Assembly: GCF_000336635.1 (NCBI RefSeq)
Contig: NZ_AOLY01000037.1
Span: forward strand, 215,894 to 279,893
Length of the DNA: 64,000 nucleotides
Origin: Haloarcula japonica DSM 6131
Lineage (GTDB): Archaea; Halobacteriota; Halobacteria; Halobacteriales; Haloarculaceae
Direction: 5' to 3'
In this document: positions 7,258-15,145 of the stretch, in pieces
How the letters are laid out: each line of letters opens with the position of its first letter
Numbering within the stretch: position 1 is the stretch's first letter
Program-made: the position numbers and the translations under genes
The notes under the pieces: generated by a model
Seen by the model: only the letters and a program-made list of their open reading frames with translations
Database searches by the model: none
What the model was told of the DNA's origin: nothing

Positions 7258-8889
7258 ATGGACCGGGAGCCGTCCGAGCGGGCGGATGTCTGTGTCATTG
7301 GGGCCGGGCCGGCAGGGGCACTCATCGCGAGCCAGCTCGCCAGCGACGGACAGAAAGTGGTCGTGTTAGAGGCTGGGCCGCGGTTCGACAAGTCGAAGCG
7401 AGAGCAACAGATGGAGGCGGCGATTCGGCCTGGCGACCACGGTTCAGTCTGGGAGATGGGCGGCGACCGCGACGCGTTCAGTGCGAACGGCGAGCGGCAC
7501 TACCCACTGAACATCTCACGGGTCAAAGGCGTCGGCGGGTCGACGCTGCACTGGCAGGGCATGGTGATGCGGTTGCATCCCTCGGATTTCGACGGCAGCC
7601 ACGACACCGACGATCCGGCGTGGCCGATCAGCTACGACGACCTGCGGCCGTACTACGCCGACGCCGAGCGGGCGCTTGGGGTCGCCGGTGACGCGGACAA
7701 CCCCTTTACCCCGCCGCGGGACGGCGCGTACCCGTTGCCCGGCTTTCCGCCGTCGTACAGCGACTCGCTGTTCGCCGAGGCCTGTGAGCGCCTGGGAATC
7801 ACGATGCACTCTGTGCCGAACGCTCGGAACTCGGAACCGTACGACGATCGGGGGCCGTGCGTGGGCTACGGGACCTGCCAGCCGGTCTGTCCCTCCGGCG
7901 CAAAGTACGACGCCAGCGTCCACATCGAGGACGCCGAAGCCGAGGGAACCAGACTCATCGACCGCGCGCCGGTCCAGCGCCTCGAAACCGACGACGATGG
8001 ACGCGTCGAAGCGGCCGTCTACGCGACACCAGATGGGACCGAACATCGCCAGACTGCCCGCGAGTTCGTCATCGCAGCGGGTGGCGTCGAGACGCCGCGG
8101 CTCCTCCTGCTGTCGGCGAGCGACGACCACCCGGACGGGCTGGCGAACAGTTCTGGGCTGGTCGGCCACTACTTCATGGACCACCTGTTCGCTGGGGCGG
8201 GCGGTACGCTCGACCGGGAAACGCGCCAGAATCACGTCGGCTTTCTCACGAGCGAGTGCCACCAGTTCTACGACGACCCCGGGCAAGCGGTCGAGCGCGT
8301 CGCGGACGGCGAGACAATCGTCGGGCCCACTGCCGAAGCGCTGTCGCCGCTCAAACTGGAGTTCCTGAACTACGCTGGCCCGTCACCGGTCGAATTGGCG
8401 CTCTCCGGCGAGGAGTGGGGCGATACGCTGCTGTCGAGCCTCCGCGAAAGCTACGGCAACAGCATCGCGATGGGCGGGCTGGTCGGCCAGCCGCCGCGGA
8501 AGGAAAACCGCGTAACGCTGGACACGTCAACGACGGATGACCACGGCAACCCAGTTCCAGATATTCAGTGGTCGTGGGGCGACCGGCTGGAGCGGTCGCT
8601 CTCGCGGGCGAACGAGATACAGCACGCCGTGCTATCGGAGCTGGGGGTCGACATCTCCTGGACGGTCGGTCCGGCGGACACCGGGCCGGCGTACCATCAC
8701 ATGGGAACGACGCGGATGGGGACCGACCCGCAAGCGAGCGTGGTCGACCCGCAGCTACGGACCCACGACGTGGCGAACCTCTCAATCGCGTCCTCGTCGG
8801 TGTTCGTCACTGCCGGGTCGATGAACCCGACGCTGACCATCGCCGCGCTCGCACTGAAATGTGCGGACCACGTTTCCGAGCGTCTTTAA
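7258..8889 (+). CDS. GMC-family FAD-dependent oxidoreductase
   Basis: This 543-residue flavoenzyme has the FAD Rossmann motif GAGPAG (15-20) with the acidic strand end VVVLEAGPRF, the GMC signature region GVGGSTLHWQGM (about 90-100), and the C-terminal substrate half with HHMGTTRMG (about residue 480) and NPTLTIAALALK. A cysteine cluster GPCVGYGTCQPVCPSG (about 200) resembles gluconate/fructose dehydrogenase flavoprotein subunits rather than choline oxidases. No Tat signal is present. The iron-box palindrome overlapping its promoter suggests metal-controlled expression. Its tail overlaps the convergent membrane-protein gene by four bases. Substrate not determinable. Confidence 0.85.
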   Translation: MDREPSERADVCVIGAGPAGALIASQLASDGQKVVVLEAGPRFDKSKREQQMEAAIRPGDHGSVWEMGGDRDAFSANGERHYPLNISRVKGVGGSTLHWQGMVMRLHPSDFDGSHDTDDPAWPISYDDLRPYYADAERALGVAGDADNPFTPPRDGAYPLPGFPPSYSDSLFAEACERLGITMHSVPNARNSEPYDDRGPCVGYGTCQPVCPSGAKYDASVHIEDAEAEGTRLIDRAPVQRLETDDDGRVEAAVYATPDGTEHRQTAREFVIAAGGVETPRLLLLSASDDHPDGLANSSGLVGHYFMDHLFAGAGGTLDRETRQNHVGFLTSECHQFYDDPGQAVERVADGETIVGPTAEALSPLKLEFLNYAGPSPVELALSGEEWGDTLLSSLRESYGNSIAMGGLVGQPPRKENRVTLDTSTTDDHGNPVPDIQWSWGDRLERSLSRANEIQHAVLSELGVDISWTVGPADTGPAYHHMGTTRMGTDPQASVVDPQLRTHDVANLSIASSSVFVTAGSMNPTLTIAALALKCADHVSERL

Positions 8890-9464
8890 TCCGCAGATTC
8901 GGTGAACACTGCCTTGCTCCGGCGAGTGACCGTCCGGAAACCGGGCGCGCCGTGGGCGAGCCACACGGCGACGGCGAGGCCGAACAGCCCGAACTGGAAC
9001 AGGACGTACGGCTCGAAAGAGAGCGAGGCGAACTGCTCGACGAAGGACGTGTCGTTGGCGTACGGCGGCGGAGGCTGGAGCGGCCACACGAGAAAGCGCA
9101 GCCACTGGGTCTGCGTCAGGTCACCGCCGAGCAGCCCCGCTACCGCAGTCGGACTCATATCTGTCAGCGTGTGTACGAATGCACCGAGCGTGAACGCTGT
9201 CGAGAGGTCCGTTCGGCGATATCGGACTGCGAGCCAGTGCAAGACTACGGCAAGCAAGAGGAGCGTGAACAGCGAGTGCGCGAGCGACCGCCCGGACGGT
9301 AAGACGCCGAACGTCCAAGCCAGCGGTTTGTCGATCAGGTCCGGGAACTGCGAGCCCACCGCCAGTGCAGTGAGCGTCGCCGCAGTCTGTCGATGGGTCG
9401 AGTCAAGGCGAGTGTAGACGACGTAGACGAGATAGGCGACGGCGAGGTGTCCCCACGGCCACAT
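8886..9464 (-). CDS. YdjM-like membrane-bound metal-dependent hydrolase (PF04307 type)
   Basis: This 192-residue, largely hydrophobic protein has the conserved polar residues of the YdjM/LexA-binding superfamily in order: GHLAVAYL near the start, SQFPDLIDKP (about 57), GRSLAHSLF (about 78) and FVHTLTDM (about 97), which together look like a membrane-embedded metal site. At least five membrane helices are visible. Bacterial homologues are phospholipase C-like or unknown hydrolases, so the reaction here is open. Convergent with the GMC gene. Confidence 0.75.
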   Translation of the reverse strand: MWPWGHLAVAYLVYVVYTRLDSTHRQTAATLTALAVGSQFPDLIDKPLAWTFGVLPSGRSLAHSLFTLLLLAVVLHWLAVRYRRTDLSTAFTLGAFVHTLTDMSPTAVAGLLGGDLTQTQWLRFLVWPLQPPPPYANDTSFVEQFASLSFEPYVLFQFGLFGLAVAVWLAHGAPGFRTVTRRSKAVFTESAD

Positions 9465-9548
9465 TGGGTACCCATATGCCGGATAGTGATTTGTATCTGC
9501 TGATACAGGTATGCATGCGCAGAAATCGGCAACCGGCGTGTGGACTGT

Positions 9549-10001
9549 TCAGTACAGGCCCAGAATCGCGCCAGCGTCGAGCAGGAGCAGGATGGCGACG
9601 ACGGACGCACCGAGCAGGAACGGGCGTGCGTTCCGGGCCGGTTCGCGGACCTTCTGCTGGTCGAAGCCGTCGCTGAGCTTCGACGCCCCGACCTCGACGA
9701 GGCCAGCCAACATGAACCACAGGACGATCATCGAGATGACGAGGTGGCCGCGACCAGTCCCCGTCAGCGATTCGGCGGTGTAACGGGTCGCTGCCAGATG
9801 TCCACCCGTCAGAAACAGGAGCAGCGCGCTCGTCCGCGACACCGTCTTGAGCTTCCCGGTAATCGTCGACAGCGGTCCCGGCGAGGAGTCGCCGTTCAGC
9901 GCCGTCGGGAGAACGGCGTAGGTCATGAACAACACGGTTCCAGCCCACAGCGCGGCGAATATCAGGTGCACCCCGAAGACAGCCGCGTTTACGACACTCA
10001 T
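9549..10001 (-). CDS. CopD-like four-helix membrane protein
   Basis: This 150-residue protein has four predicted membrane helices (near residues 6-30, 55-75, 82-105 and 126-148). The opening AAVFGVHLIFAALWAGTVLF is typical of CopD-superfamily proteins with a histidine in helix 1, and GGHLAATRY gives a second membrane histidine. Such proteins are implicated in copper or haem handling; here no copper gene is adjacent. It lies 84 bases upstream of the YdjM-like gene on the same strand. Confidence 0.6.
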   Translation of the reverse strand: MSVVNAAVFGVHLIFAALWAGTVLFMTYAVLPTALNGDSSPGPLSTITGKLKTVSRTSALLLFLTGGHLAATRYTAESLTGTGRGHLVISMIVLWFMLAGLVEVGASKLSDGFDQQKVREPARNARPFLLGASVVAILLLLDAGAILGLY

Positions 10002-10049
10002 ATGCGGCGGTTGGACGCAACCCCCTTCAACGTCGTGGGTTCGGTACGG

Positions 10050-10748
10050 TTACTCCGAGGAATCGAAGGCATCAAGCGCGCCTGCGTCACCGGACATATC
10101 GAGTTCTTTGACCGCGTCGGTGTCGGCCGAGATGTGTGTTTCGCGGTCGGTGTCATAGTCCAGTTGGTCGATGAGATGGACGAACGAGCCGGGATCGGGG
10201 ATCAAGAAGATGCGGAGCGAGAACGCGACGTCGCTCTCCTTGATGTCGACGAGCGAGTCGAGCACGATAGTCAGCGAATCCCGGCGGACGTGCGAGAGCG
10301 CTTTGTCGGCGATCTCGGTTGCGTCGTCCTGTACGACTGTCGGCGTCCCCATGTTGATGGTCGCGTCCAGCGTGTTCGCGATGCCGTCGATGAAGCCTGA
10401 GGTGAGGATGTTACACATCTCCTGCAGCGCGGACTCGTGGAGCTGTGTGAACCCGTCGTCGACGCTGGAGCCGGTCATCAGCTCCGCAATCTCCGCAGCT
10501 GTCTCTGTCTCGAAAGTCATCAAGAAAACGCCGTACGGTGGCTCTGTCAGCCGGACGCGAGCGCTATAAATGGTCCCGCCGCCCATCTCAGTAGCAATGT
10601 CCTCCGGCTGGACGAACGAGAGGCTCTTGATCTCGACGGCGGCGTCGACGCCGGCCAGCGTCGCCAGCGAATCGGCGACCTGTTCAGCCCCGTCCTGAAT
10701 GAGTCTGGTGATGAGTGTGAGTTTCCGAATATCGATGAGAAGCGGCAT
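10050..10748 (-). CDS. cheC: Chemotaxis protein CheC (CheY-P phosphatase family)
   Basis: This 232-residue protein matches the CheC/FliY fold: a first half beginning LTLITRLIQDGAEQVADSLATL, the beta-rich middle (GGGTIYSARVRLTEPPYGVFLM) and the active-site helix LQEMCNILTSGFIDGIANTL with the E..N pattern that CheC uses to dephosphorylate CheY. The first helix of the pair lacks a clear E..N motif (ITRLIQDGAEQVADSL), so only one active site is evident. A roughly 40-residue acidic C-terminal tail extends beyond the fold. No other chemotaxis gene is in the window. Confidence 0.85.
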   Translation of the reverse strand: MPLLIDIRKLTLITRLIQDGAEQVADSLATLAGVDAAVEIKSLSFVQPEDIATEMGGGTIYSARVRLTEPPYGVFLMTFETETAAEIAELMTGSSVDDGFTQLHESALQEMCNILTSGFIDGIANTLDATINMGTPTVVQDDATEIADKALSHVRRDSLTIVLDSLVDIKESDVAFSLRIFLIPDPGSFVHLIDQLDYDTDRETHISADTDAVKELDMSGDAGALDAFDSSE

Positions 10749-11003
10749 TGCAGGCTACCAGGACCTATGGTGTGTTACCGTTTTCGGTGGCTACAGCTGT
10801 TGGCGATTGAACAGCGGTTCACCGTAACGCTCATTACCACTGACTGACAGGGCTTCGGTGGGGAGCGTGCTATTCCGTGCCTTACCCGTCATCGACGGGT
10901 TTCTCACGGGAAGCCGCCAGCGGATTTCTACGGGTCTGGCTAGGGAGCCACGGCCACGCCCGATGTGAGCACGCTTAAGCCGCCCCGTCCGTTTTGCACA
11001 GCC

Positions 11004-12086
11004 ATGGAACCACGGGACCTCTCCGCTCACACTGTCTACCGGGCAGGTCGCGGTATCGAGGAAGTCGCTCGGGAACTCGGTCTCAACCCGGATGACATGG
11101 TGAAGCTGGCGTCGAACGAGAACATGTACGGGCCGAGCCCGAAAGCCGTCGAGGCGATTCGCGGGGCGGCCGAGCGGATGCACTCCTATCCGAAGGCCTC
11201 CCACGCCGACCTCGTCGACGAGCTGGCGGCGCTGTGGGACGTAACGCCGGAACAGGTGTGGCTGAGCAACGGCGGCGACGGGGCGCTGGACTGCCTCGCC
11301 CGCGCCATGCTCGACCCCGGCCAGGACGTGCTCGTCCCGTCGCCGGGCTTCGCATATTACGCGATGAGCGCCCGCTATCACCACGGCGAGGTCAACGAGT
11401 ACACGCTCTCGAAGGCGGACGACTTCGCACAGACCGCCGATACCGTCCTGAAAGACTACGACGGCGAGCGAATCGTCTACCTCACCAGTCCGCACAACCC
11501 GACCGGCGCGGAGTTCACGACCGATGCAGTCCGGACAATCGCCGAGGAAACCGACGAACAGACCCTCGTCGTCGTCGACGAGGCCTACGGGGAGTTCTCC
11601 GAACGGCCGGGTAAGCGGTCGTTACTGGACGACCGCGACGACGTCGCGCTCCTGCGTACGTTCTCGAAGGCCTACGGGCTCGCGGGCGTTCGGCTCGGTT
11701 ACGCGGTGGTCCCGGAGGACTGGGCCGACGCCTACGCCCGTATCAACACGCCCTTTTCGGCCAGCGAACTCGCCTGCCGTTCCGGGCTGGCGGCGCTTGA
11801 CGACGACGAACACGTTGAGCGCTCCGTCGAAACCGCCGCGTGGGCGCGGGAGTACATCTCCGCGGAACTTGATGCGCCGACCTGGGACAGTGCGGGGAAC
11901 TTCATCCTCGCAGAGGTCGGCGACGCGTCAGCCGTCGCGGATGCCGCCCAAGAGCGGGGCGTCATCATCCGCGACTGCTCCTCATTCGGGCTGCCCGAGT
12001 GTATCAGAATCACCTGTGGTACCCGTGAGGACACCGAACACGCCGTTTCGGTACTGAACGAGGTCATCGAGGTGGTCGAGGCGTGA
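11004..12086 (+). CDS. hisC: Histidinol-phosphate aminotransferase
   Basis: The 360-residue fold-type I PLP enzyme starts at ATG 11004, which gives the standard opening DLSAHTVYRAGRGIEEVA; an earlier in-frame ATG at 10965 lies inside the promoter (CTTAAG near 10973). Key sites: SNENMYGPSP, SPHNPTGAEF (about 163), VVDEAYGEF (about 191), PLP lysine in FSKAYGLAGVRLGY (about 216) and ITCGT near the end. It transfers the amino group from glutamate to imidazole acetol-phosphate in histidine synthesis. It overlaps the next gene (GTGA). Confidence 0.92.
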   Translation: MEPRDLSAHTVYRAGRGIEEVARELGLNPDDMVKLASNENMYGPSPKAVEAIRGAAERMHSYPKASHADLVDELAALWDVTPEQVWLSNGGDGALDCLARAMLDPGQDVLVPSPGFAYYAMSARYHHGEVNEYTLSKADDFAQTADTVLKDYDGERIVYLTSPHNPTGAEFTTDAVRTIAEETDEQTLVVVDEAYGEFSERPGKRSLLDDRDDVALLRTFSKAYGLAGVRLGYAVVPEDWADAYARINTPFSASELACRSGLAALDDDEHVERSVETAAWAREYISAELDAPTWDSAGNFILAEVGDASAVADAAQERGVIIRDCSSFGLPECIRITCGTREDTEHAVSVLNEVIEVVEA

Positions 12087-12589
12087 GAGTCGCCGTCACC
12101 GGCACGCCGGGCACGGGTAAGACAACCGCGACCGAGCATCTCGACACCGACCTCGACGTGCTCCACCTTAACGACGTTATCAAAGAGGAGGGGTTCTCGA
12201 CGGGAATCGACGAGGACCGGGGGAGCCTCGTCGCCGACCTCGACAGGCTGTCGGAGTGGCTCGACAGCCGCGACGACGTGCTGTTCGAATCCCACCTCGC
12301 GCATCACTTCGACGCTGACCGGGTGATTGTGCTGCGAGCGCACCCCGAAACCATCGTCGAACGGCTCCGCGAGCGCGGCGACGACGACTCGAAGGCCTAC
12401 GAGAACGCGGAGTCGGAAGCGCTCGACGTTATCCTCGGGGAAGCCGTCGAGGAGCACGGCATGGACTCCGTCTACGAGATCGAGACGACGGACCGGGACC
12501 CCGACGAGGTGGCGGGTGAAATCCAAGCGGTCGTGGCCGGCGAGCGCGAGCCGAGCGCAGGGACTGTCTCCTACATCGACTGGCTATGA
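12083..12589 (+). CDS. AK6/Fap7-type adenylate kinase family protein
   Basis: A GTG start at 12083 overlaps the hisC stop, giving 168 residues. The P-loop GTPGTGKTT is at 7-15; LHLNDVIKEEGF and VLFESHLAHHF follow as in archaeal AK6/Fap7 proteins, and VIVLRAHPETIVERL provides the LID region. In archaea and eukaryotes this family couples nucleotide binding to small-subunit ribosome maturation and has weak adenylate kinase activity. It is the second gene of a tightly overlapping run hisC-AK6-CDP-alcohol phosphotransferase, and its stop overlaps the next ATG. Confidence 0.85.
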   Translation: MRVAVTGTPGTGKTTATEHLDTDLDVLHLNDVIKEEGFSTGIDEDRGSLVADLDRLSEWLDSRDDVLFESHLAHHFDADRVIVLRAHPETIVERLRERGDDDSKAYENAESEALDVILGEAVEEHGMDSVYEIETTDRDPDEVAGEIQAVVAGEREPSAGTVSYIDWL

Positions 12590-13194
12590 CGCTCGATAAG
12601 TTCCGCCCGCTGGCCGACCGCGCGCTCGGGCCGTTCGTCAGCGCCGCCAAGGTGGCCGGCCTCTCACCCAACGGCGTCAGCGTCATCGCGTTCCTGCTGG
12701 CCCTCGGTGCGGGCGGGGTGTACGCCGTCGCGGCGCGGGAACCCATGCTGTATCTCGGCGGTGCCGTCCTCGTCTTTCTGAACGGCTGGCTCGACCTCGT
12801 TGACGGCGCGCTCGCACGGGAGTTGAACGTCGCATCATCGGGCGGTGACCTGCTGGACCACGTGCTTGACCGCTACGCCGACATCGGCATCATCGTCGGC
12901 CTCGCCGCCGGTGTGAGCCAGTGGGAGCTTGGCATTGCCGCCGTCACCGGCGTCCTGATGACCTCATACCTCGGGACGCAGGCGCAGGCGGTCGGCCTCG
13001 ACCGCGTGTACGGCGGCCTGCTCGGTCGCGCCGACCGGCTCGCACTCGTCGGTGTCGTCACAGGCGTCGCGGCGTTCGTTCCGACCGCACTCGCCGGGCT
13101 GACGCTGGTCGGCTGGCTACTGGTCGTGTTCGCCGTCGTCGGGCACGTTACCGCCGTCCAGCGGTTCTATCACGCGATGGCCGCGCTGGAGTAG
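12586..13194 (+). CDS. CDP-alcohol phosphatidyltransferase family membrane enzyme
   Basis: This 202-residue integral membrane protein carries the full CDP-alcohol phosphotransferase motif DGALARELNVASSGGDLLDH followed by VLDR (about 67-90), i.e. DG-x2-AR-x8-G-x3-D-x3-D. It should transfer a phospho-alcohol head group to a CDP-activated archaeol lipid at the cytoplasmic membrane. The head group (inositol phosphate, glycerol phosphate or other) cannot be read from the motif. About six helices are visible. It overlaps the AK6 gene by four bases. Confidence 0.85.
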   Translation: MTLDKFRPLADRALGPFVSAAKVAGLSPNGVSVIAFLLALGAGGVYAVAAREPMLYLGGAVLVFLNGWLDLVDGALARELNVASSGGDLLDHVLDRYADIGIIVGLAAGVSQWELGIAAVTGVLMTSYLGTQAQAVGLDRVYGGLLGRADRLALVGVVTGVAAFVPTALAGLTLVGWLLVVFAVVGHVTAVQRFYHAMAALE

Positions 13195-13235
13195 CCAGCG
13201 CACCATTTATACCGCGCCCCGTCCAAGCCGTCCAT

Positions 13236-13766
13236 ATGGTTCAGTGCGAGATGTGCGGAACGGAGGTTTCGTCTCCGAACCGCGTCAAAATCGAGGGAGC
13301 CGAACTCGACGTCTGTGACGAGTGTACCGACTTCGGCACGGAAGTCAAGACGGAGGAGACGTCGTCCACGTCGACGAAGTACTCGACGTCGTCCTCCTCA
13401 TCATCGTCGTCGAGTTCGTCGTCCTCGTCGAGTTCCTCGGGTGGTGGCGGGTCGAGTGGCCGCCGTCGGGATATGTTCGACGAGATGGACGAGATCGCAC
13501 AGGATTACCACGACCGAATCCGCAAGGGTCGGGAATCCCAGGGTCTCAGCCAGGAGGAACTCGCCAAGCAACTCAACGAGAAGGCGAGCCTGATCCGGAA
13601 GCTCGAACAGGGCAACTCACTGCCCAGCGACGACGTCCAGAAGAAACTCGAAAGCGCACTTGGGATTTCCCTGAGCGCCGGCGGTAGCGCCGACGAGACG
13701 GAATGGTCCGGCGGCAGCAGCGACGGAGAGTACACGCTCGGCGACGTCGTGAAGCGAAAGGACTAG
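13236..13766 (+). CDS. Archaeal multiprotein bridging factor aMBF1
   Basis: The 176-residue protein starts at ATG 13236, about 26 bases after the TATA-like TTTATACC (13206-13213), so longer in-frame starts are excluded. It has an N-terminal zinc ribbon (CEMCGTEV ... CDECTDFG), a linker of about 18 nearly uninterrupted serines then GGGG, and a C-terminal Cro/C1-type helix-turn-helix (RESQGLSQEELAKQLNEKAS) ending in the acidic tail GEYTLGDVVKRKD. aMBF1 is a conserved archaeal transcription/translation-associated factor that binds the small ribosomal subunit. The serine run is coded by mixed serine codons, so it is not simple replication slippage. Confidence 0.92.
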   Translation: MVQCEMCGTEVSSPNRVKIEGAELDVCDECTDFGTEVKTEETSSTSTKYSTSSSSSSSSSSSSSSSSSGGGGSSGRRRDMFDEMDEIAQDYHDRIRKGRESQGLSQEELAKQLNEKASLIRKLEQGNSLPSDDVQKKLESALGISLSAGGSADETEWSGGSSDGEYTLGDVVKRKD

Positions 13767-14372
13767 CTACAGCTGGAGGTCTCCTTCCTCGACGTCGAGT
13801 TCGTCGGCGAGTGACTCGACGTTCGACGAGATGGTTTCGATCTCATCTTGAAGCGCCTGGTAGCGTTTGCTGTCCTGCAGTTCCCGGTCGGTCTTCTCGA
13901 CGCGGAGGACGTTACGCTTGAGCTTTTTCGACGTGAGTGTCCGGAGTCTGTCGTTGTATTCCCGGATCTTGTACAGTCGGTCGACGACCTCTTGAAGATC
14001 GTCGCGAGTAACGGGTTTGACGAGATAGTCGTCGACGCGCATCTCGATGATGTCGAAGTCTGGGTCGATAGCGGTAACCATCGCGACGCGGCACCGAAGG
14101 CCTTTCTCCTCGATCTGTGCGAGCACTTCGTTGCCGGAGACGACCGGCATCCGGCGGTCGAGCAGCACCACGTCGATGTCGGGCGACAGCAGTTCCAAGC
14201 CTTCCTCGCCGCTATAGGCCGTCTGCACGTGATACTGCTCGGATAAATAATCGGTGTACAGGTCGGCCAGATGTTGCTCGTCTTCAACTATCAGAACGGT
14301 CGGTGTGTCGTCATCCCCTGCTGTCACGGCTTGTCTCGTTTCTTGTCTCGGCTGAAGCGTAATAATTGTCAT
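13767..14372 (-). CDS. Response regulator with HalX domain
   Basis: Starting at ATG 14372 gives 201 residues; the in-frame extension to 14438 looks non-coding. The receiver domain (about 24-140) has VEDE, phospho-acceptor Asp in VVLLDRRMP and Lys in DYLVKPV. The C-terminal 60 residues ([20 protein letters not shown] then a coiled coil) are the halobacterial HalX domain of unknown output. It ends next to, and converges with, aMBF1. A second HalX regulator lies at 25126-25647. The cognate kinase is not in the window. Confidence 0.88.
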   Translation of the reverse strand: MTIITLQPRQETRQAVTAGDDDTPTVLIVEDEQHLADLYTDYLSEQYHVQTAYSGEEGLELLSPDIDVVLLDRRMPVVSGNEVLAQIEEKGLRCRVAMVTAIDPDFDIIEMRVDDYLVKPVTRDDLQEVVDRLYKIREYNDRLRTLTSKKLKRNVLRVEKTDRELQDSKRYQALQDEIETISSNVESLADELDVEEGDLQL

Positions 14373-14470
14373 CCCCAAGCGGTGGACTGAGATGGAACGA
14401 CGGCACAGTGGTAGGGACGCCAAACGGCGGCTTCGCAACCTATTTCCCCACAGCAGCCGGTGCGTTTCGT

Positions 14471-15118
14471 ATGTTCGTCCTTGTCAATCTGAAGGCGTAC
14501 CCATGTGATCCAGTGGAAGTAGCGACCGCCGCTGCTGACGTGAGCGACGATTCCGGCGTTCGTGTCGCCGTCGCGCCACAGGCCGCACAGATCAGCGCTG
14601 TGGCGGAGACCGGTGTCGAGACGTGGGCCCAGCACGTCAGCGCCGTCGAACACGGCAGCCACACCGGCAGTACCCTCGCCGAAGCCGCGGCGGACGCCGG
14701 TGCCGTCGGCACACTGCTGAACCACTCCGAGAACCGACTCAAGCTCGCAGACATCGACGGAGCGCTCGACGCCGCCGACCGCGCCGACCTCGAAACTATC
14801 GTCTGTGCGAACAACCCCGCACAGATCGGCGCGGCCGCCGCGCTCGACCCCGACGGCGTCGCCGTCGAGCCGCCAGAGCTCATCGGGACCGGCACGCCCG
14901 TCAGCAAGGCCGACCCGGACATCGTGACCGGCGCGGTCGACGCTGCCGCTCGCGTCAACGGCGACGTGGACGTGCTCTGTGGGGCCGGCATCTCGACCGG
15001 GGAAGACCTCGTCTCGGCGAGCGACCTCGGTGCGACCGGCGTCCTGCTGGCGAGCGGCGTTGCGAAGGCTGATGACCCGCGCGCCGCGCTCGAAGACCTC
15101 GTCGAACCGCTGCTATAA
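14471..15118 (+). CDS. tpiA: Triosephosphate isomerase
   Basis: The 215-residue archaeal-type TIM starts at ATG 14471 ([10 protein letters not shown] contains the substrate Lys). Other active-site residues: His in LLNHSENR (electrophile), Glu in [12 protein letters not shown] (catalytic base) and the phosphate loop in [19 protein letters not shown]. It is shorter than bacterial enzymes, as is normal for archaea. It interconverts glyceraldehyde 3-phosphate and dihydroxyacetone phosphate. An in-frame ATG at 14366 would run into the divergent HalX promoter and is rejected. Confidence 0.95.
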   Translation: MFVLVNLKAYPCDPVEVATAAADVSDDSGVRVAVAPQAAQISAVAETGVETWAQHVSAVEHGSHTGSTLAEAAADAGAVGTLLNHSENRLKLADIDGALDAADRADLETIVCANNPAQIGAAAALDPDGVAVEPPELIGTGTPVSKADPDIVTGAVDAAARVNGDVDVLCGAGISTGEDLVSASDLGATGVLLASGVAKADDPRAALEDLVEPLL

Positions 15119-15145
15119 AATCGCCGGTATCGCGATACTGGCTTT

